Shown one piece after another: positions 1 to 11,180 of a stretch of 64,000 bases of DNA. Position 1 is the first letter of the stretch; each line of letters begins with the position of its first letter. The position numbers and the translations under genes were made by a program. A model generated the notes under the pieces. The model was not told where the DNA came from. It saw only the letters and a list, made by a program, of their open reading frames with translations, and made no database searches. This DNA is from Acidobacteriaceae bacterium (GTDB lineage: Bacteria; Acidobacteriota; Terriglobia; Terriglobales; Acidobacteriaceae). The stretch lies in the NCBI GenBank assembly GCA_025350325.1, contig JANXYB010000008.1:26599-90598 (forward strand), given 5' to 3'.

Positions 1-1047
1 GTGCGGAACTGGGACTACAGGTATTGTTGGCTGCGCGATACCACCTTTACGCTTCTGGCACTTGTAAATAGTGGCTATTTTGGAGAGGCCGCTGCATGGC
101 AGGATTGGCTGTTGCGTGCGCTGGCAGGTAGTCCTGACCAGGTTCAAATTATGTACGGCATCAAAGGGGAACGTCAGCTTCAGGAGTGGGAGGCAGGTTG
201 GCTCTGCGGCTATGAAAATTCGGGCCCCGTACGAATCGGCAATGCGGCCGCGATGCAAGTGCAACTGGATATTTATGGAGAGATGCTGGATTGCTTTTTC
301 CACGCGCAGCCTAAGATTGGGCGGCACCGCCAAGAGGATTTTCGTGTCTTGGTCTTGCTGCTGAAACATTTAGAAACAATATGCCAGGAACCGGACCAGG
401 GCATTTGGGAAACGCGAAGCGGCCCTCAGCAATTCACCTACTCGAAGATGATGGCATGGGTTGCATTTGATCGAGCGGTGCTGCTGGCAGAGCAACTCGG
501 TTACGAAGCACCCGTCGAAAAATGGAAGACTCTACGGGACAAACTCCACTCTGAGATTTGCCGTAACGGATTTAGCCAAAAAAGGGGCTGTTTCGTGCAG
601 GCTTACGGGTCTGAGAATCTTGATGCGTCGCTACTGTTGATGCCACTGGTCGGCTTTCTTCCGGGCAACGATCCGCGCGTGAAGGCAACGGTGGAGGCTA
701 TCGAGCGCGAATTGATGCCGGGCGGATTGGTACTGCGGTACGACACCGTAAAGGTTGCGGATGGACTTCCTGGCGGCGAAGGCGCGTTCCTGGCATGCAG
801 CTTCTGGATGGTGAGCGGCCTCAAAGCGATTGGGCGCGGTGAGGAGGCAATTGCGTTGTTCGAACGGCTGCTCAATCTTCGGAATGATCTGGGGCTATTG
901 TCGGAGGAGTACGACCTATCAAGCAGACGGCTTCTCGGCAATTTTCCGCAAGCGTTTTCGCATATTGCTTTAGTCAACGCCGCGTTTGATTTAGTAGATT
1001 GCAAAAGTGTGCGCGAAAGATCGAATCGGCATTGCAGGCACTGTTGA
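1..1047 (+). CDS. Glycoside hydrolase family 15 (glucoamylase-type) protein, 5'-truncated by the window edge
   Basis: Members of GH15 cleave alpha-glucosidic bonds (glucoamylase, dextranase, trehalase-type) by inversion in an (alpha/alpha)6 barrel. The visible 348 residues start in the family motif RNWDYRYCWLRD, which normally lies well inside a protein of about 600 residues, so the N-terminal beta-sandwich part is missing to the left and the GTG at position 1 is probably an internal Val. Further GH15 hallmarks are EWEAGWLCGYENSGPVRIGN near residue 62 and, close to the end, the SEEYD segment that carries the likely catalytic base followed by GNFPQAFSH. No signal peptide can be judged. The substrate (glycogen/maltodextrin or trehalose) cannot be decided from this part. 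The gene ends with TGA and no operon partner follows closely. Confidence 0.9.
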   Translation: MRNWDYRYCWLRDTTFTLLALVNSGYFGEAAAWQDWLLRALAGSPDQVQIMYGIKGERQLQEWEAGWLCGYENSGPVRIGNAAAMQVQLDIYGEMLDCFFHAQPKIGRHRQEDFRVLVLLLKHLETICQEPDQGIWETRSGPQQFTYSKMMAWVAFDRAVLLAEQLGYEAPVEKWKTLRDKLHSEICRNGFSQKRGCFVQAYGSENLDASLLLMPLVGFLPGNDPRVKATVEAIERELMPGGLVLRYDTVKVADGLPGGEGAFLACSFWMVSGLKAIGRGEEAIALFERLLNLRNDLGLLSEEYDLSSRRLLGNFPQAFSHIALVNAAFDLVDCKSVRERSNRHCRHC

Positions 1048-1121
1048 AATACGCACCGACCCATGGAGCAACTTGAGCCCGATGCGATTCTCGGTGCGCG
1101 GGGTGATCACAGGCCAGTCTT

Positions 1122-1892
1122 TTGAATCGGTCGCTTAACGCAAGCCTGACATATTCGTTAGTTGAAGAGCCCTTTAACAGTGATATTAACCAGACGCATC
1201 CTGGCAGCTTCGAGGCGAGCTTGAATTTTCTCATTCAGTCGGGCCAAAATCTTGTGCCCGGGACAAAATCGAAATCCTCATCGCACCTGTTGCGTTGGCT
1301 CATGCAACTGGGCGGTCTCGGTCTTTTTTGCGTATCGATCATCGATTCGTCGCTGATTCCTATTCCGCTTCCCGGCAGCACGGACCTGCTGCTCTTGCTG
1401 CTAACTGCTCAGCGGTCCACATCGATTGCGATGCCGATATCGTTCGTCGCATGGGCGATTGCGGGCTCACTGATTGGGGGCTATTTTACGTGGGCCGCGG
1501 GACTCAAGGGTGGGAATGCGGCAATCGAGAAGCTTGGGCGTGGGCGCTTTGTGCGCCGCATAACCGGATGGGTGAAGCGCAATGGGATGTTGTCACTGGG
1601 CATTGCGGCCATTCTGCCGCCGCCCATTCCTCTGTTGCCATTTCTATTAGCCGCAGGGGCACTGGGATTGACACGTGGCCGGTTCTTCTTCTCGTACGGG
1701 GTAGCGCGCGCCATTCGTTACAGCTTCGTCGGTTGGCTGGGTTACACCTACGGGCGACGAGTGATAACGCTCTGGCAACGCGATCTCAAAGGCTGGTCCT
1801 CGGTAATTCTGTGGACCTACATCGGCCTCATTGCGGTTGGCGCAGTTTATACCTTGTGGAAGTATTTCAAATCACGCCGTGCGGGTGGATAG
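1122..1892 (+). CDS. VTT-domain (DedA/SNARE-associated-like) inner-membrane protein
   Basis: The core from about residue 61 has four to five hydrophobic segments and the features of the VTT/DedA family: an early amphipathic stretch with PIPLPGSTDLLLLLL, a basic loop (GRGRFVRRITGWVKRNG), a proline-rich re-entrant segment (ILPPPIPLLPFLLAAG) and a closing WLGYTYGRR. Family members are linked to lipid scrambling and membrane homeostasis; the substrate here is not known. The start is uncertain. A TTG at 1122 gives 256 residues, but the first 60 are hydrophilic and unlike the family; an ATG at 1302 would begin directly at the membrane core. Neither has a strong ribosome site. It converges with the NRAMP-like gene, with only 23 bases between the stops. 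Confidence 0.75.
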   Translation: MNRSLNASLTYSLVEEPFNSDINQTHPGSFEASLNFLIQSGQNLVPGTKSKSSSHLLRWLMQLGGLGLFCVSIIDSSLIPIPLPGSTDLLLLLLTAQRSTSIAMPISFVAWAIAGSLIGGYFTWAAGLKGGNAAIEKLGRGRFVRRITGWVKRNGMLSLGIAAILPPPIPLLPFLLAAGALGLTRGRFFFSYGVARAIRYSFVGWLGYTYGRRVITLWQRDLKGWSSVILWTYIGLIAVGAVYTLWKYFKSRRAGG

Positions 1893-1915
1893 AAACAAAG
1901 CGCTGGACGTGTAGA

Positions 1916-3220
1916 TCAAACAACAAACATCGCGACGCCTGCAATGAACATTGCCGCAGTGGCAATGGCAACGAGAACTCGTCCAATGCGAGAACTCGGC
2001 TGCCACTCCATCAGCTTCCTGTCTGAAGCCACGATCAAAATGGCTACTAGAAGAAATGGCGCAAGCAATCCGTTGATGACGGCTGTCCAATAAAGCGCTT
2101 TGACTGGATTGATTCCGGCAAAGTTCAGGCACACCGCGGCGCCCGTCGAAAGCAAGATGATCGCGTAGAAATAACGTGCCCGTTTCCAGTTTCTATCCAG
2201 CCCCTGTCGCCATTTGAATGTGTCAGCACAGGCATAAGCCGCAGAACCTGCAAGTGTGGGGATGGCCAGAAAGCCAACCCCAACGATACCCACGGTGAAC
2301 AGTGTGGTGGCTAGATTACCAGCGAGGGGGCGTAACGCTTCGGCTGCTTGCCTCGACGTTTCAATGTTCACGATGCCATGCCGGTTCAGCGTAAAGGCCG
2401 TCGTAAGAATAATGAAGTACATTACCAGATTCGAGAAAAACGCACCAACGCCGACATCGACTCGACGCAACAATAATTCCTGGGGCGTTGCCCCTTTTCG
2501 TGATTCAACAGTTTTCTGGCCTGCGGCCTTCTGTTCTTCAACTTCCTGGCTGGTTTGCCAAAAGAACAAATAAGGGCTGATCGTGGTGCCAAGGATCGCG
2601 ACAAGTGTAGACCACTCATCCCGGGTGTGCGGCATGCTGGGAATGAACGTTGCGCGCAGCACCTGATGCCAATCAGTGACCACCACAAATGCGGTAAGTG
2701 GATATGCAAAGAGCACGAGCACAAGCCACTTGAGCGCACTTGCAATCTGTTGGTAGCGAAGCTTTACCGTGGCCCACGAAATCAGCAGCGCAAAAGCCAG
2801 TACAAAAAATCGCGAGTTGATTCTTGTGAGCATCTCAGCCGCGTCCGCCATCCCTGCCAGGTCAGCGGCGATGTTGATGGTATTGGCAATCAGGAGCGCG
2901 CAGACAAAAATGAAAATCAGCCACGCAGGGAAGCGGCGCCTGAGGCTCGCAGCCATCCCCATACCAGTGACCATTCCGACTCGTGCGCACATCATCTGGA
3001 CTGCAGCCATCAATGGATAGGTAATGAGCGCGGTCCATAGCAGAGTTGTTCCCAGCTGTGCGCCAGCGATGGAATAAGTCGCTATGCCGGATGGATCATC
3101 ATCGGCGGCGCCAGTGATGACACCTGGTCCAAGGGCCTTAAAGAATAGGCGAGGCCATCGACTTAGGGATGCTTTTGGCATAGCAGTCGCACGCTTACCG
3201 TGACTCCGAATGTTTCGCAC
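1916..3220 (-). CDS. NRAMP-like divalent metal transporter with non-canonical metal-site motifs
   Basis: About 434 residues with roughly eleven hydrophobic segments match the NRAMP (SLC11/MntH) fold. NRAMP proteins import Mn2+, Fe2+ or related ions with protons. The family metal-binding motif in helix 1, DPGN, reads DDDPSG here (near residues 41-46), so the Asp is kept and the Asn is lost. In helix 6 the usual MPH reads ISPY, so the selectivity Met and the His are both replaced. This places it with divergent NRAMP-related proteins, whose ion may not be Mn/Fe. The GTG at 3220 lacks a clear ribosome site; ATG at 3181 (MPKASLSRW) is an alternative start. The gene begins 9 bases after the zwf stop on the same strand, so the two are probably co-transcribed. 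Confidence 0.85.
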   Translation of the reverse strand: MRNIRSHGKRATAMPKASLSRWPRLFFKALGPGVITGAADDDPSGIATYSIAGAQLGTTLLWTALITYPLMAAVQMMCARVGMVTGMGMAASLRRRFPAWLIFIFVCALLIANTINIAADLAGMADAAEMLTRINSRFFVLAFALLISWATVKLRYQQIASALKWLVLVLFAYPLTAFVVVTDWHQVLRATFIPSMPHTRDEWSTLVAILGTTISPYLFFWQTSQEVEEQKAAGQKTVESRKGATPQELLLRRVDVGVGAFFSNLVMYFIILTTAFTLNRHGIVNIETSRQAAEALRPLAGNLATTLFTVGIVGVGFLAIPTLAGSAAYACADTFKWRQGLDRNWKRARYFYAIILLSTGAAVCLNFAGINPVKALYWTAVINGLLAPFLLVAILIVASDRKLMEWQPSSRIGRVLVAIATAAMFIAGVAMFVV

Positions 3221-3229
3221 AAAAACGCT

Positions 3230-4606
3230 TTACGGATTATGCCAGGATCCATCTTTTGCGATGAGCTTGTCTGCGTCCCTTGGTCCCCACGTTCCGCGCT
3301 TGTACGGGCGTACGCGGTGGTGGCGCTTTAATACAGGCTCGACCACGGCCCAAGCTGCCTCTACCGCATCTTCGCGCGTGAAGAGAGCGCCGTCCCCCAT
3401 CATTGCATCGGTCAAGAGGCGTTCGTAAGGAGCCTCCTCGCCGGGTTGCTGCTCGAGCAGGTAAAGTTCGCGCTGATCGCCGACGAAATCTTTTCCAGGG
3501 TGTTTGACGCGGGCTGCCAATGCGACAGCAGAGTTCGGTGAGAGGCGAAAACGGATGTAATTGGTGCGGCCATTCTTGGGCGACGAGTCGGCGAAGAGTC
3601 TCTGCGGTGGGGCCTTCAATTCAACCAGCACTTCGGTCGCAGTTTCAGGCAGGTACTTGCCCGAGCGGACATAGAAGGGCACGCCCTCCCAGCGCCACGA
3701 GTCAATGAAGAGACGCAGCGCACAAAATGTTTCAACGTCGGACCTTTTAGCCACATCGGGTTCGCTGCGATAGCCCGCATACTGTCCACGAACAACATCG
3801 TCGGGCGCAAGCGGGCGCATGGCCTTGAAAACTTTTGCTTTCTCTATCTGTACGGCGCCAAAGTCTCTGCCCCCCGGTGGTTCCATGGCGAGCAGAGCGA
3901 TAACTTGAAAGAGATGATTCTCAATAACATCGCGCAGACAACCAGCGGTTTCGTAGAACGCACCGCGATCTCCTACGCCAAAATCCTCAGACATGGTGAT
4001 TTGAATGCTTGCGATATAGTTGCGATTCCAGATGGGCTCGAGGAATGAATTTGCAAACCTGAAATACAAAATATTCATGATCGCTTCTTTGCCTAAGAAG
4101 TGGTCGATGCGAAAGATCGAGTCTTCTGGAAAGACGGAGCGGGCGGCGCGATTCAGTTGTCGGGCTGTGGGTAGGTCGCGCCCAAAAGGCTTTTCAACGA
4201 TCACGCGCGCATCCTTTGCGAGATCTGCGGCGCCTAAACCTTTGATCACTGTTTCAAAGAGGGCGGGCGGAATAGCGAGGTAAAAGGCAGGCCGCTTCGC
4301 ATTTTTGAGTGCGACCTTGATGGATGCAAACGTGTCGGCGCTATTGTAATCGCCGCTCACATATGTGAGATTGTTCAACAAGTGCCGAAGCGCACGCTGA
4401 TTATCAACACGGCCTGAGCGTTTAATGCTGTCTTTAACTCGTCGGTGCAGTCGCGCCATACTCCATTTTGGAAATGCAACGCCAATGACCGGCACCGTCA
4501 GGGTACCCCGCTTGGCCATTGCATAGAGAGCAGGGAAGATCATCTTGTGAGCTAGATCTCCTGTCACGCCGAAGACCACTAACGCGTCAGATTTTGAGGT
4601 ACTCAC
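3230..4606 (-). CDS. zwf: Glucose-6-phosphate 1-dehydrogenase
   Basis: This enzyme oxidises glucose 6-phosphate to 6-phosphogluconolactone with NADP+ (or NAD+), the entry step of the oxidative pentose-phosphate pathway. The 458 residues carry the N-terminal nucleotide-binding motif VVFGVTGDLAHK, the EKPFGRDL segment and the substrate/active-site motif RIDHFLGKE near residue 165, followed by the conserved C-terminal domain (YVRSGKYLPE). The length is normal, if slightly short. Translation probably starts at the GTG at 4606, which has GAGG about seven bases upstream; the next residues run straight into the Rossmann fold. The NRAMP-like gene follows directly. No pgl or gnd gene lies next to it in this window. 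Confidence 0.95.
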   Translation of the reverse strand: MSTSKSDALVVFGVTGDLAHKMIFPALYAMAKRGTLTVPVIGVAFPKWSMARLHRRVKDSIKRSGRVDNQRALRHLLNNLTYVSGDYNSADTFASIKVALKNAKRPAFYLAIPPALFETVIKGLGAADLAKDARVIVEKPFGRDLPTARQLNRAARSVFPEDSIFRIDHFLGKEAIMNILYFRFANSFLEPIWNRNYIASIQITMSEDFGVGDRGAFYETAGCLRDVIENHLFQVIALLAMEPPGGRDFGAVQIEKAKVFKAMRPLAPDDVVRGQYAGYRSEPDVAKRSDVETFCALRLFIDSWRWEGVPFYVRSGKYLPETATEVLVELKAPPQRLFADSSPKNGRTNYIRFRLSPNSAVALAARVKHPGKDFVGDQRELYLLEQQPGEEAPYERLLTDAMMGDGALFTREDAVEAAWAVVEPVLKRHHRVRPYKRGTWGPRDADKLIAKDGSWHNP

Positions 4607-4735
4607 AATTGCGCCTCGCTAAGTTGGACATGCACCCTCTATTCGGTGAGATGCGCAAATTCAGTGTATGGTTCGACTTTTACGTATGAGAAGACTGTGG
4701 CTGACGAAGCAGTTAGAACCATCCTGAAATAACTC

Positions 4736-4762
4736 GAGGTGGCTCAAGTTGCGAGCCACCTC
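4736..4762 (-). terminator. Hairpin terminator downstream of gltBD
   Basis: A perfect 10-bp stem (GAGGTGGCTC / GAGCCACCTC) with a 7-base loop lies about 50 bases past the gltD stop. On the minus strand it is followed by GAGTTATTTC, so the U-tract is imperfect. Its position between gltD and the zwf start fits transcription termination of the gltBD unit. Confidence 0.7.
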
Positions 4763-4809
4763 AGCTACGGAGTTCAATAATCGTTTCGAGAATGACTTAG
4801 GCGTTCGAT

Positions 4810-6258
4810 CTAGGATGCATGTACCCGATGTGGTAGTGGAATTGTGCTTTCCTTATTAGCCAGATAGCGATCGACAGCGGCTGCGGCCTTGCGGCCCTCG
4901 GATATTGCCCAGACGACCAGCGATTGACCACGGCGCATGTCTCCGGCGGCGAATATCCCGTCGACCGACGTCATGTATTCGGCATTTGCTGCAACGTTTC
5001 CACGCTGATCGACAGCTACACCGAACTGTTCGATCATGCCATTACGCACCGGGCCGAGAAAGCCCATTGCGAGCAGCACGAGATCTACGTCGAGGGTGAA
5101 TTCGGAGTTCGGAATCAAATCGAACTTTGGCGGCGGCCCAACACGAACTGCGTGCAACTGCTTAACATTGCCCTCTTCATCGCCGGTGAATTGGATGCTG
5201 TTGATACTCCATCCGCGAGTGCCGCCTTCTTCGTGAGCGCCTTCGGTGCGGAGTTGGAGCGGCCACATGGGCCATGGAGTCGACACTGCGCGCTGCTCTG
5301 GCGGCTGGGGCATAATTTCAAATTGGTGAACGCTCTTGGGGCCCTGACGATGACAGGTGCCTAGGCAATCGGCGCCCGTGTCACCGCCTCCGATGATGAG
5401 AACGCGCTTGCCCTCAGCATGGATGGTGGTGGAAGCGTCGACTAGATCGCCCTCGCAACGATGATTCTGCTGCGGCAAAAAGTCCATCGCAAAGTGGATG
5501 CCTTTGAGTTCGCGGCCGGGAATTGTGAGGTCTCTTGGATGCTCAGCACCACCCGCAAGAAGGATTGCATCGTAGTGATTGGTGAGCGCCTCAACTGGAA
5601 CATTGCCGCCGACATGCGCATTGGTGAGGAAAGTTACACCCTCGGCACGCATCTGTTGTATCCGGCGATCAATGAGATGCTTTTCAAGCTTGAAATTGGG
5701 GATGCCGTAGCGCAGCAGGCCGCCGATGCGATCGTTTTTTTCATAGACAGAAACGGAGTGGCCGGCGCGGCGCAGTTGTTGTGCGGCGGCCAGGCCGGCG
5801 GGGCCGCTGCCGATAACGGCAACGCGCTTGCCGGTATTGTGCTCGGGCGGTTCGGGATGAATGAAGCCTGCGTCCCAGGCGCGATCGACGATGCTGCGCT
5901 CGATAAGCTTGATCGAGACCGCTGGCTGATTGATCGCGAGCACGCACGCCGCTTCACAGGGAGCTGGACAAATGCGCCCCGTAAACTCAGGAAAATTGTT
6001 GGTCGCGTGCAGACGGCGAATTGCGTTTTCCCAGCGACCGTTATAGACAAGGTCGTTCCAATCTGGAATAAGGTTGTTGACCGGGCAGCCGGTATGGCAA
6101 AAAGGGACGCCGCAATCCATGCATCGAGCGCCCTGCTCGCGCTGTTTGTCTTCCGCCAATGGCTCGTAAATTTCCTGCCAGTCGTGAATGCGCTCTTCAA
6201 CCTTGCGGCGAGTGGCTTGTTCGCGTTCGATCTCGAGAAACCCAGTCACCTTACCCAT
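4810..6258 (-). CDS. gltD: Glutamate synthase (NADPH) small subunit
   Basis: The beta subunit passes electrons from NADPH through FAD to the large subunit, which makes two glutamates from glutamine and 2-oxoglutarate. The 482 residues start with the Cys-rich ferredoxin-like region ([14 protein letters not shown] near residue 46, then CPAPCEAAC near residue 97), followed by the FAD motif [17 protein letters not shown] and a second dinucleotide motif [10 protein letters not shown]. The C-terminal [15 protein letters not shown] segment is typical. Start: ATG at 6258 with AGAGGT upstream, overlapping the last 8 bases of gltB, so the two are translationally coupled. Length is normal for the family. 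Confidence 0.96.
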   Translation of the reverse strand: MGKVTGFLEIEREQATRRKVEERIHDWQEIYEPLAEDKQREQGARCMDCGVPFCHTGCPVNNLIPDWNDLVYNGRWENAIRRLHATNNFPEFTGRICPAPCEAACVLAINQPAVSIKLIERSIVDRAWDAGFIHPEPPEHNTGKRVAVIGSGPAGLAAAQQLRRAGHSVSVYEKNDRIGGLLRYGIPNFKLEKHLIDRRIQQMRAEGVTFLTNAHVGGNVPVEALTNHYDAILLAGGAEHPRDLTIPGRELKGIHFAMDFLPQQNHRCEGDLVDASTTIHAEGKRVLIIGGGDTGADCLGTCHRQGPKSVHQFEIMPQPPEQRAVSTPWPMWPLQLRTEGAHEEGGTRGWSINSIQFTGDEEGNVKQLHAVRVGPPPKFDLIPNSEFTLDVDLVLLAMGFLGPVRNGMIEQFGVAVDQRGNVAANAEYMTSVDGIFAAGDMRRGQSLVVWAISEGRKAAAAVDRYLANKESTIPLPHRVHAS

Positions 6259-9200
6259 GCTGCACCTCTGCGGTTGCCGCTAATAACGGCGTCGAATTGA
6301 TTGGAGAAACGTAAACTGCTTCGACGCGCGCTACTCCCAGAACTCGCTTGTATTCGTGCGGGAATACTTTAATGAAACGCGGCTGTGCATCTGCCCAATG
6401 TTCCAGAATCCATGCCGCGCGCGGGCTGCCGGTCAAATCGCGATGGCGCTCAAGCAGACCTCTCACTTCGGCCACATCCTCGTCGGTGACAAGAGGCTCG
6501 AGGTCTACGCTCGACTTGTTGCAACGTCGCGAAGTGAAGTCGCCCTGATCGTCGAAGACAAAGGCGCGTCCGCCGCTCATGCCGGCAGCGAAGTTGCGCC
6601 CGGTTGCGCCAAGTACGATGACGGTCCCGTTAGTCATGTATTCGCAGCCATGGTCGCCGACGCCCTCAACGACGGCGGTTGCCCCAGAGTTGCGCACCGC
6701 AAAGCGCTCCCCTGCAATACCATTCAGAAAAACCTCACCGCTAGTGGCGCCGTATAGCACGACATTCCCAACCAGAATGCTTTCCTCCGGCAAGAAGCTC
6801 GACGTCTTTGGAGGATAAGCAATGACGCGGCCACCCGATAGACCTTTGCCAAGGTAGTCGTTGCTGTCGCCTTCGAGCTCAAGCGTCACGCCGTTAGGAA
6901 CGAATGCGCCAAAGCTCTGACCCGCTGAGCCCTCAAACTTGAAGTGGATGGTGCCGTCCGGCAAGCCGGGCGACCCGTAGCGACGCGCAATCTCTCCGCC
7001 AAGCATGCCGCCGACGGTGCGGTGTACATTGCGAATCGTAAAGGTGCCGGTGACCGGCGTCTTCGATTCGAGTGCGGGGGCAGCCTTGGCGATCAGTGCG
7101 TGATCGAGGGCCTGATCGAGCCCGTGGTCCTGTGCCTGCATCTTGCGCCGCGCGACACGCGAGGGCAATGTAGGGGTGTAGAGGATCGAGGAAAGGTCGA
7201 TGCCCTTGGCTTTCCAATGCGTGTCGGCGACAGCGGCATCGATCTTTTCAACGTGACCTACCATCGCATCCATCGTGCGGAAGCCGAGCTTGGCCATGTG
7301 CTCGCGAACCTGCTCGGCAATAAAGAAGAAAAAGTTAACGACGTGTTCGGGCTGGCCAGTGAAGCGTGCGCGTAAGACCGGGTCTTGCGTTGCGATGCCT
7401 ACGGAACATGTGTTCAGGTGGCACTTGCGCATCATGATGCATCCCATCGTGATCAGCGGAGTGGTGGCGAAGCCGAATTCTTCCGCGCCCAGCAATGCGG
7501 CGATCACAACGTCGCGGCCGGTCTGCAGCTTGCCATCGGTCTGCACTTTGATGCGGCTGCGCAGATCGTTCAGCAAGAGTACCTGCTGCGTTTCGGCGAG
7601 ACCAAGTTCCCAGGGCAAACCCGCGTGCTTGATCGAACTTAGCGGCGAAGCGCCGGTGCCGCCGTTATCGCCAGAAATGAGAACCACGTCCGCATGAGCC
7701 TTCGACACGCCGGCGGCAACTGTTCCCACACCCACTTCAGAGACGAGCTTGACGGCGATGCGAGCGCGCGGATTGACGTTCTTTAAATCGTAGATTAGCT
7801 GCGCGAGATCTTCGATCGAATAGATGTCATGATGCGGAGGAGGAGAGATCAGGCCTACGCCAGGAATTGAATGGCGCGTTCTAGCAATGACTTCATCGAC
7901 TTTGTGGCCGGGCAACTGGCCGCCCTCGCCGGGCTTTGCGCCCTGCGCCATTTTTATCTGCAGTTCGTCGGCGTTTACGAGGTAGTTGGTGGTGACACCG
8001 AAGCGGCCGCTGGCCACCTGCTTTACGGCGCTGCGGCGCAGATCGCCGTTGGGGTCGCGGGTAAAGCGCTCTTCCTCTTCGCCACCCTCGCCGGTATTGG
8101 ACATGCCGCCAAGGCGGTTCATCGCAATCGCCAAGGTCTCGTGCGCTTCTTTGCTGATCGACCCGAAGCTCATGGCGCCGGTGGTGAAGCGCTTGACGAT
8201 TTCCTTGGCCGGTTCTACCTCGTCCAGTGAAAGCGGCTTGTTAGAGTACTTGAGTTGCAGCAGGCCGCGCAGCGTGCATAAGCTGCGATTTTGCTCGTCA
8301 AGCAGATCGGTGTATTCCTGAAATGTAGCGGGACTGTTGGTCCGCACCGCCTGTTGCAATTTGCTGATGGTCAGTGGGTTGAGGAGATGATATTCGCCGC
8401 CTTCGCGATACTGATAATGGCCGCCCACGACCAGTTCGGTTTCGGACTCAGTGAGCGGTTTGAAGGCGTATGTGTGCTTGAGTTGCGCTTCGCGTGCTAG
8501 CACGTCGAGGCCAACTCCCTCAATCCGCGAAGCGGTACCAGGAAAGTACTTCTTGATCAACTGACTGTTCAACCCGACCGCTTCAAAAACCTGCGCGCCT
8601 CGGTAACTTTGCAGCGTACTGATTCCCATTTTTGAGAAGGTTTTGAGCAAGCCTTTATTGATGGCCTTGATAAAGTTTTTCTCGGCATGATTACCGGTGA
8701 TATTGGGTGGTAACAAGCCGCTTCGCTTTAGATCGTGCAGAGTCTCAATGGCGAGATAGGGATTGATGGCGCTGGCACCGTAGCCGATGAGCAATGCAAA
8801 GTGCATAACCTCTCGCGGCTCGCCGCTCTCGATGATGAGTGCAACCTGCGTGCGCGTCTTTTCCTTGACCAGACGATTGTGCACGGCCGCCATGGCGAGC
8901 AGGCTTGGGATTGGCGCATACGTGGCGTCGACTCCGCGATCTGACAAGATCAGCAGGGTGTAGCCTGATGCGACAGCATGCGCAGCACGCGCACTCAGAT
9001 CGTCGAGCGAATGACGCAGGCCGGCTTCACCATCCGCAGCACGAAAAAGCGCAGGGAGCGTAGTCGCAAGCAAATCGCCCGAAGAGACGCGGCGCAGTTT
9101 TTCGAGATCGCGATTTGTAAGAATTGGATGCGGCAGCCTCAGCGTGTGGCAATTCTCAGGCGCTTCGTTGAGGATGTTGCGCTCTGTGCCGATGTAGCTG

Positions 9201-10843
9201 ATGAGGGACATCACCAGCTCTTCGCGAATGGGGTCGATCGGCGGATTCGTAACCTGGGCGAACAGTTGCTTGAAGTAATTGAAGAGCGGTTGCGGACGGT
9301 CGGAGAGGCATGCCAGCGGAACGTCGGTGCCCATTGAGCCTATCGGCTCCTCGCCGCGTGCGCCCATAGGGCCAAGCAGGATGCGCAGGTCCTCTTCGGT
9401 GTAGCCGTATGCACGCTGGCGGCGCAGCAGTGTTTCAGGATTCGATGCAATGACGCGCGAAGGCTCCGGCAGCATATCCATCGTGACCTGCTGCTCCCGC
9501 AACCATTGCGTGTAGGGTTGACGCGTGGCCAGTGTCTTTTTGATTTCTGCGTCCGAGATGATGCGCTTCTGCACGGTATCGACCAGGAACATGCGGCCTG
9601 GCTGCAAGCGGCCCTTCTTGCGTATGTCTTCGGCAGGCACTTCAAGCACACCCGCTTCCGAGGCGAGCACCACCAGGTCATCTTTGGTGACGATGTAGCG
9701 ACCGGGTCGCAGTCCGTTACGGTCGAGGGTTGCGCCGATGACACGGCCATCGGTGAAAGCGATCGCGGCGGGGCCATCCCACGGCTCCATCAAGGATGCG
9801 TGGTACTCGTAAAAGGCGCGCTTCTCCTCATCCATGTCCGGGTTGCCAGACCAAGCCTCGGGGATCAGCATGGCCATGACGTGGGGCAGGGAACGGCCCG
9901 ATTGAAATAGGAATTCCACTGCGTTATCGAGAGCTGCGGAGTCGCTGCCCTCGGGCGAGATAACGGGGAACAGCTTGCCGATGCTATCGCCGTGCAACGG
10001 GCTCGACAGTACCGACTGACGCGCGTTCATCCAACTGATGTTGCCGCGGATGGTATTGATTTCGCCGTTATGCGCCACGTAACGATACGGATGCGCCAGC
10101 TTCCAACTAGGGAATGTGTTGGTGGAGAAACGTTGATGCACCAGGCAAAGCGCGCTTGTAACCAGCGGATTCGCTAGTTCGAAATAGAATTTTTCAATCT
10201 GCGGCGCGAGCATCAGGCCCTTGTAGATGATCGTCCGGCAAGAGAATGAGGGGACATAGAAATGATCCTTGCCTTCAATCTCAGATGCGGCCATTTCATT
10301 CTCAGTGCGGCGGCGAACGAGGTAGAGCAGGCGTTCGAATGCGTCCTCGTCAAGAGCTTCAGGGCGCTGCACGAAAAATTGCTCGATATAAGGCTGTGAG
10401 GCACGTGCTTCGCGACCGATGGCATCGCCATTCACCGGCGTATCGCGCCAGCCAAGAACTTTGAGGCCTTCTTCCTGCGCGATGCGTTCGCAGATACCTT
10501 CGCACTGCAAGCGGCTGTGCTTGTCGACGGGAAGGAAAACCATGGCCACGCCATATGCGCCGCTATCGGGAAGTTGCATGCCCAGCTCGCCGCATTCGCG
10601 CGCAAAGAAGACGTGCGGGATCTGGATCAGAATTCCCGCGCCGTCGCCCGTCTCAGGATCGCAACCTGAAGCACCACGATGCGTGAGGTTGATGAGCACC
10701 TCGAGACCCTTGCGAATGATGTCGTGACTCTTTTCACCGCGAATGCTGGCGACCATGCCCATGCCGCAAGCGTCGTGTTCATTGCGTGGATGATAGAGAC
10801 CTTGTTGCTGCGGAATGCTGAGACGACGATCCGATGTTTTCAT
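6251..10843 (-). CDS. gltB: Glutamate synthase large subunit
   Basis: The alpha subunit hydrolyses glutamine, channels the ammonia to 2-oxoglutarate and reduces the iminoglutarate on FMN. Domain order is the family one: class II glutaminase with the nucleophile Cys in NEHDACGMG (Cys26 after the chosen start, implying removal of a short propeptide), central domain, FMN-binding synthase domain with the 3Fe-4S cluster signature C-x5-C-x4-C ([12 protein letters not shown]), and the GXGXG beta-helix at the C terminus. The reading frame is open 31 codons further upstream to 10936, but ATG at 10843 has a good GAGAAGG site five bases before it and gives the usual short N-terminus, so it is preferred. 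That gives 1530 residues. gltD follows with an 8-base overlap. Confidence 0.96.
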   Translation of the reverse strand: MKTSDRRLSIPQQQGLYHPRNEHDACGMGMVASIRGEKSHDIIRKGLEVLINLTHRGASGCDPETGDGAGILIQIPHVFFARECGELGMQLPDSGAYGVAMVFLPVDKHSRLQCEGICERIAQEEGLKVLGWRDTPVNGDAIGREARASQPYIEQFFVQRPEALDEDAFERLLYLVRRRTENEMAASEIEGKDHFYVPSFSCRTIIYKGLMLAPQIEKFYFELANPLVTSALCLVHQRFSTNTFPSWKLAHPYRYVAHNGEINTIRGNISWMNARQSVLSSPLHGDSIGKLFPVISPEGSDSAALDNAVEFLFQSGRSLPHVMAMLIPEAWSGNPDMDEEKRAFYEYHASLMEPWDGPAAIAFTDGRVIGATLDRNGLRPGRYIVTKDDLVVLASEAGVLEVPAEDIRKKGRLQPGRMFLVDTVQKRIISDAEIKKTLATRQPYTQWLREQQVTMDMLPEPSRVIASNPETLLRRQRAYGYTEEDLRILLGPMGARGEEPIGSMGTDVPLACLSDRPQPLFNYFKQLFAQVTNPPIDPIREELVMSLISYIGTERNILNEAPENCHTLRLPHPILTNRDLEKLRRVSSGDLLATTLPALFRAADGEAGLRHSLDDLSARAAHAVASGYTLLILSDRGVDATYAPIPSLLAMAAVHNRLVKEKTRTQVALIIESGEPREVMHFALLIGYGASAINPYLAIETLHDLKRSGLLPPNITGNHAEKNFIKAINKGLLKTFSKMGISTLQSYRGAQVFEAVGLNSQLIKKYFPGTASRIEGVGLDVLAREAQLKHTYAFKPLTESETELVVGGHYQYREGGEYHLLNPLTISKLQQAVRTNSPATFQEYTDLLDEQNRSLCTLRGLLQLKYSNKPLSLDEVEPAKEIVKRFTTGAMSFGSISKEAHETLAIAMNRLGGMSNTGEGGEEEERFTRDPNGDLRRSAVKQVASGRFGVTTNYLVNADELQIKMAQGAKPGEGGQLPGHKVDEVIARTRHSIPGVGLISPPPHHDIYSIEDLAQLIYDLKNVNPRARIAVKLVSEVGVGTVAAGVSKAHADVVLISGDNGGTGASPLSSIKHAGLPWELGLAETQQVLLLNDLRSRIKVQTDGKLQTGRDVVIAALLGAEEFGFATTPLITMGCIMMRKCHLNTCSVGIATQDPVLRARFTGQPEHVVNFFFFIAEQVREHMAKLGFRTMDAMVGHVEKIDAAVADTHWKAKGIDLSSILYTPTLPSRVARRKMQAQDHGLDQALDHALIAKAAPALESKTPVTGTFTIRNVHRTVGGMLGGEIARRYGSPGLPDGTIHFKFEGSAGQSFGAFVPNGVTLELEGDSNDYLGKGLSGGRVIAYPPKTSSFLPEESILVGNVVLYGATSGEVFLNGIAGERFAVRNSGATAVVEGVGDHGCEYMTNGTVIVLGATGRNFAAGMSGGRAFVFDDQGDFTSRRCNKSSVDLEPLVTDEDVAEVRGLLERHRDLTGSPRAAWILEHWADAQPRFIKVFPHEYKRVLGVARVEAVYVSPINSTPLLAATAEVQHG

Positions 10844-11180
10844 GGCTACCTTCTCAATGAACGTTGGTCGGCTCTTTATATTTTCTGAAAACAGCAAGGA
10901 CACAAATACCAGGCGCTTTGAAATCTGCATCGCCAACGGATTTGGATAGGCCTGGCATCGCGCGCCAAGTCATGTGGGGGTGGTGCTGAACTACTAACTA
11001 TAACGGAAACGGAGCAAAAACACGCACGAAATGCGAACTCTTTTTGAAGCAAACGTCACGTTGAATGACATCGACCGCAGCGTCACGCGCTTATATGCGA
11101 ATCCGGGGAAAGCTTTTGAGGCCTAAGTTTAGCGGCGCGGCGCGGCGATGTGCACGTTTTTTGCAAGCTCCGGGTCGTCG
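10844..11180. other. Intergenic region between pckG and gltB
   Basis: About 340 bases between the stop of pckG and the preferred gltB start. The first part next to gltB is an open but probably untranslated extension containing the gltB ribosome site. A gltB promoter is expected here on the minus strand, but I see no convincing -35/-10 pair (one isolated TATAGT near 10997 without a partner). No RNA gene or repeat was recognised. Confidence 0.5.

Noticed and set aside
2555..3040. Rightward open frame of 161 codons inside the NRAMP-like gene
   Set aside because: It is antisense to a well-supported transporter, very rich in charged residues and matches no family.
5461..6300. Rightward open frame of 279 codons
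   Set aside because: It lies antisense to gltD, which has every expected motif; long antisense frames are common in such GC-rich genes.
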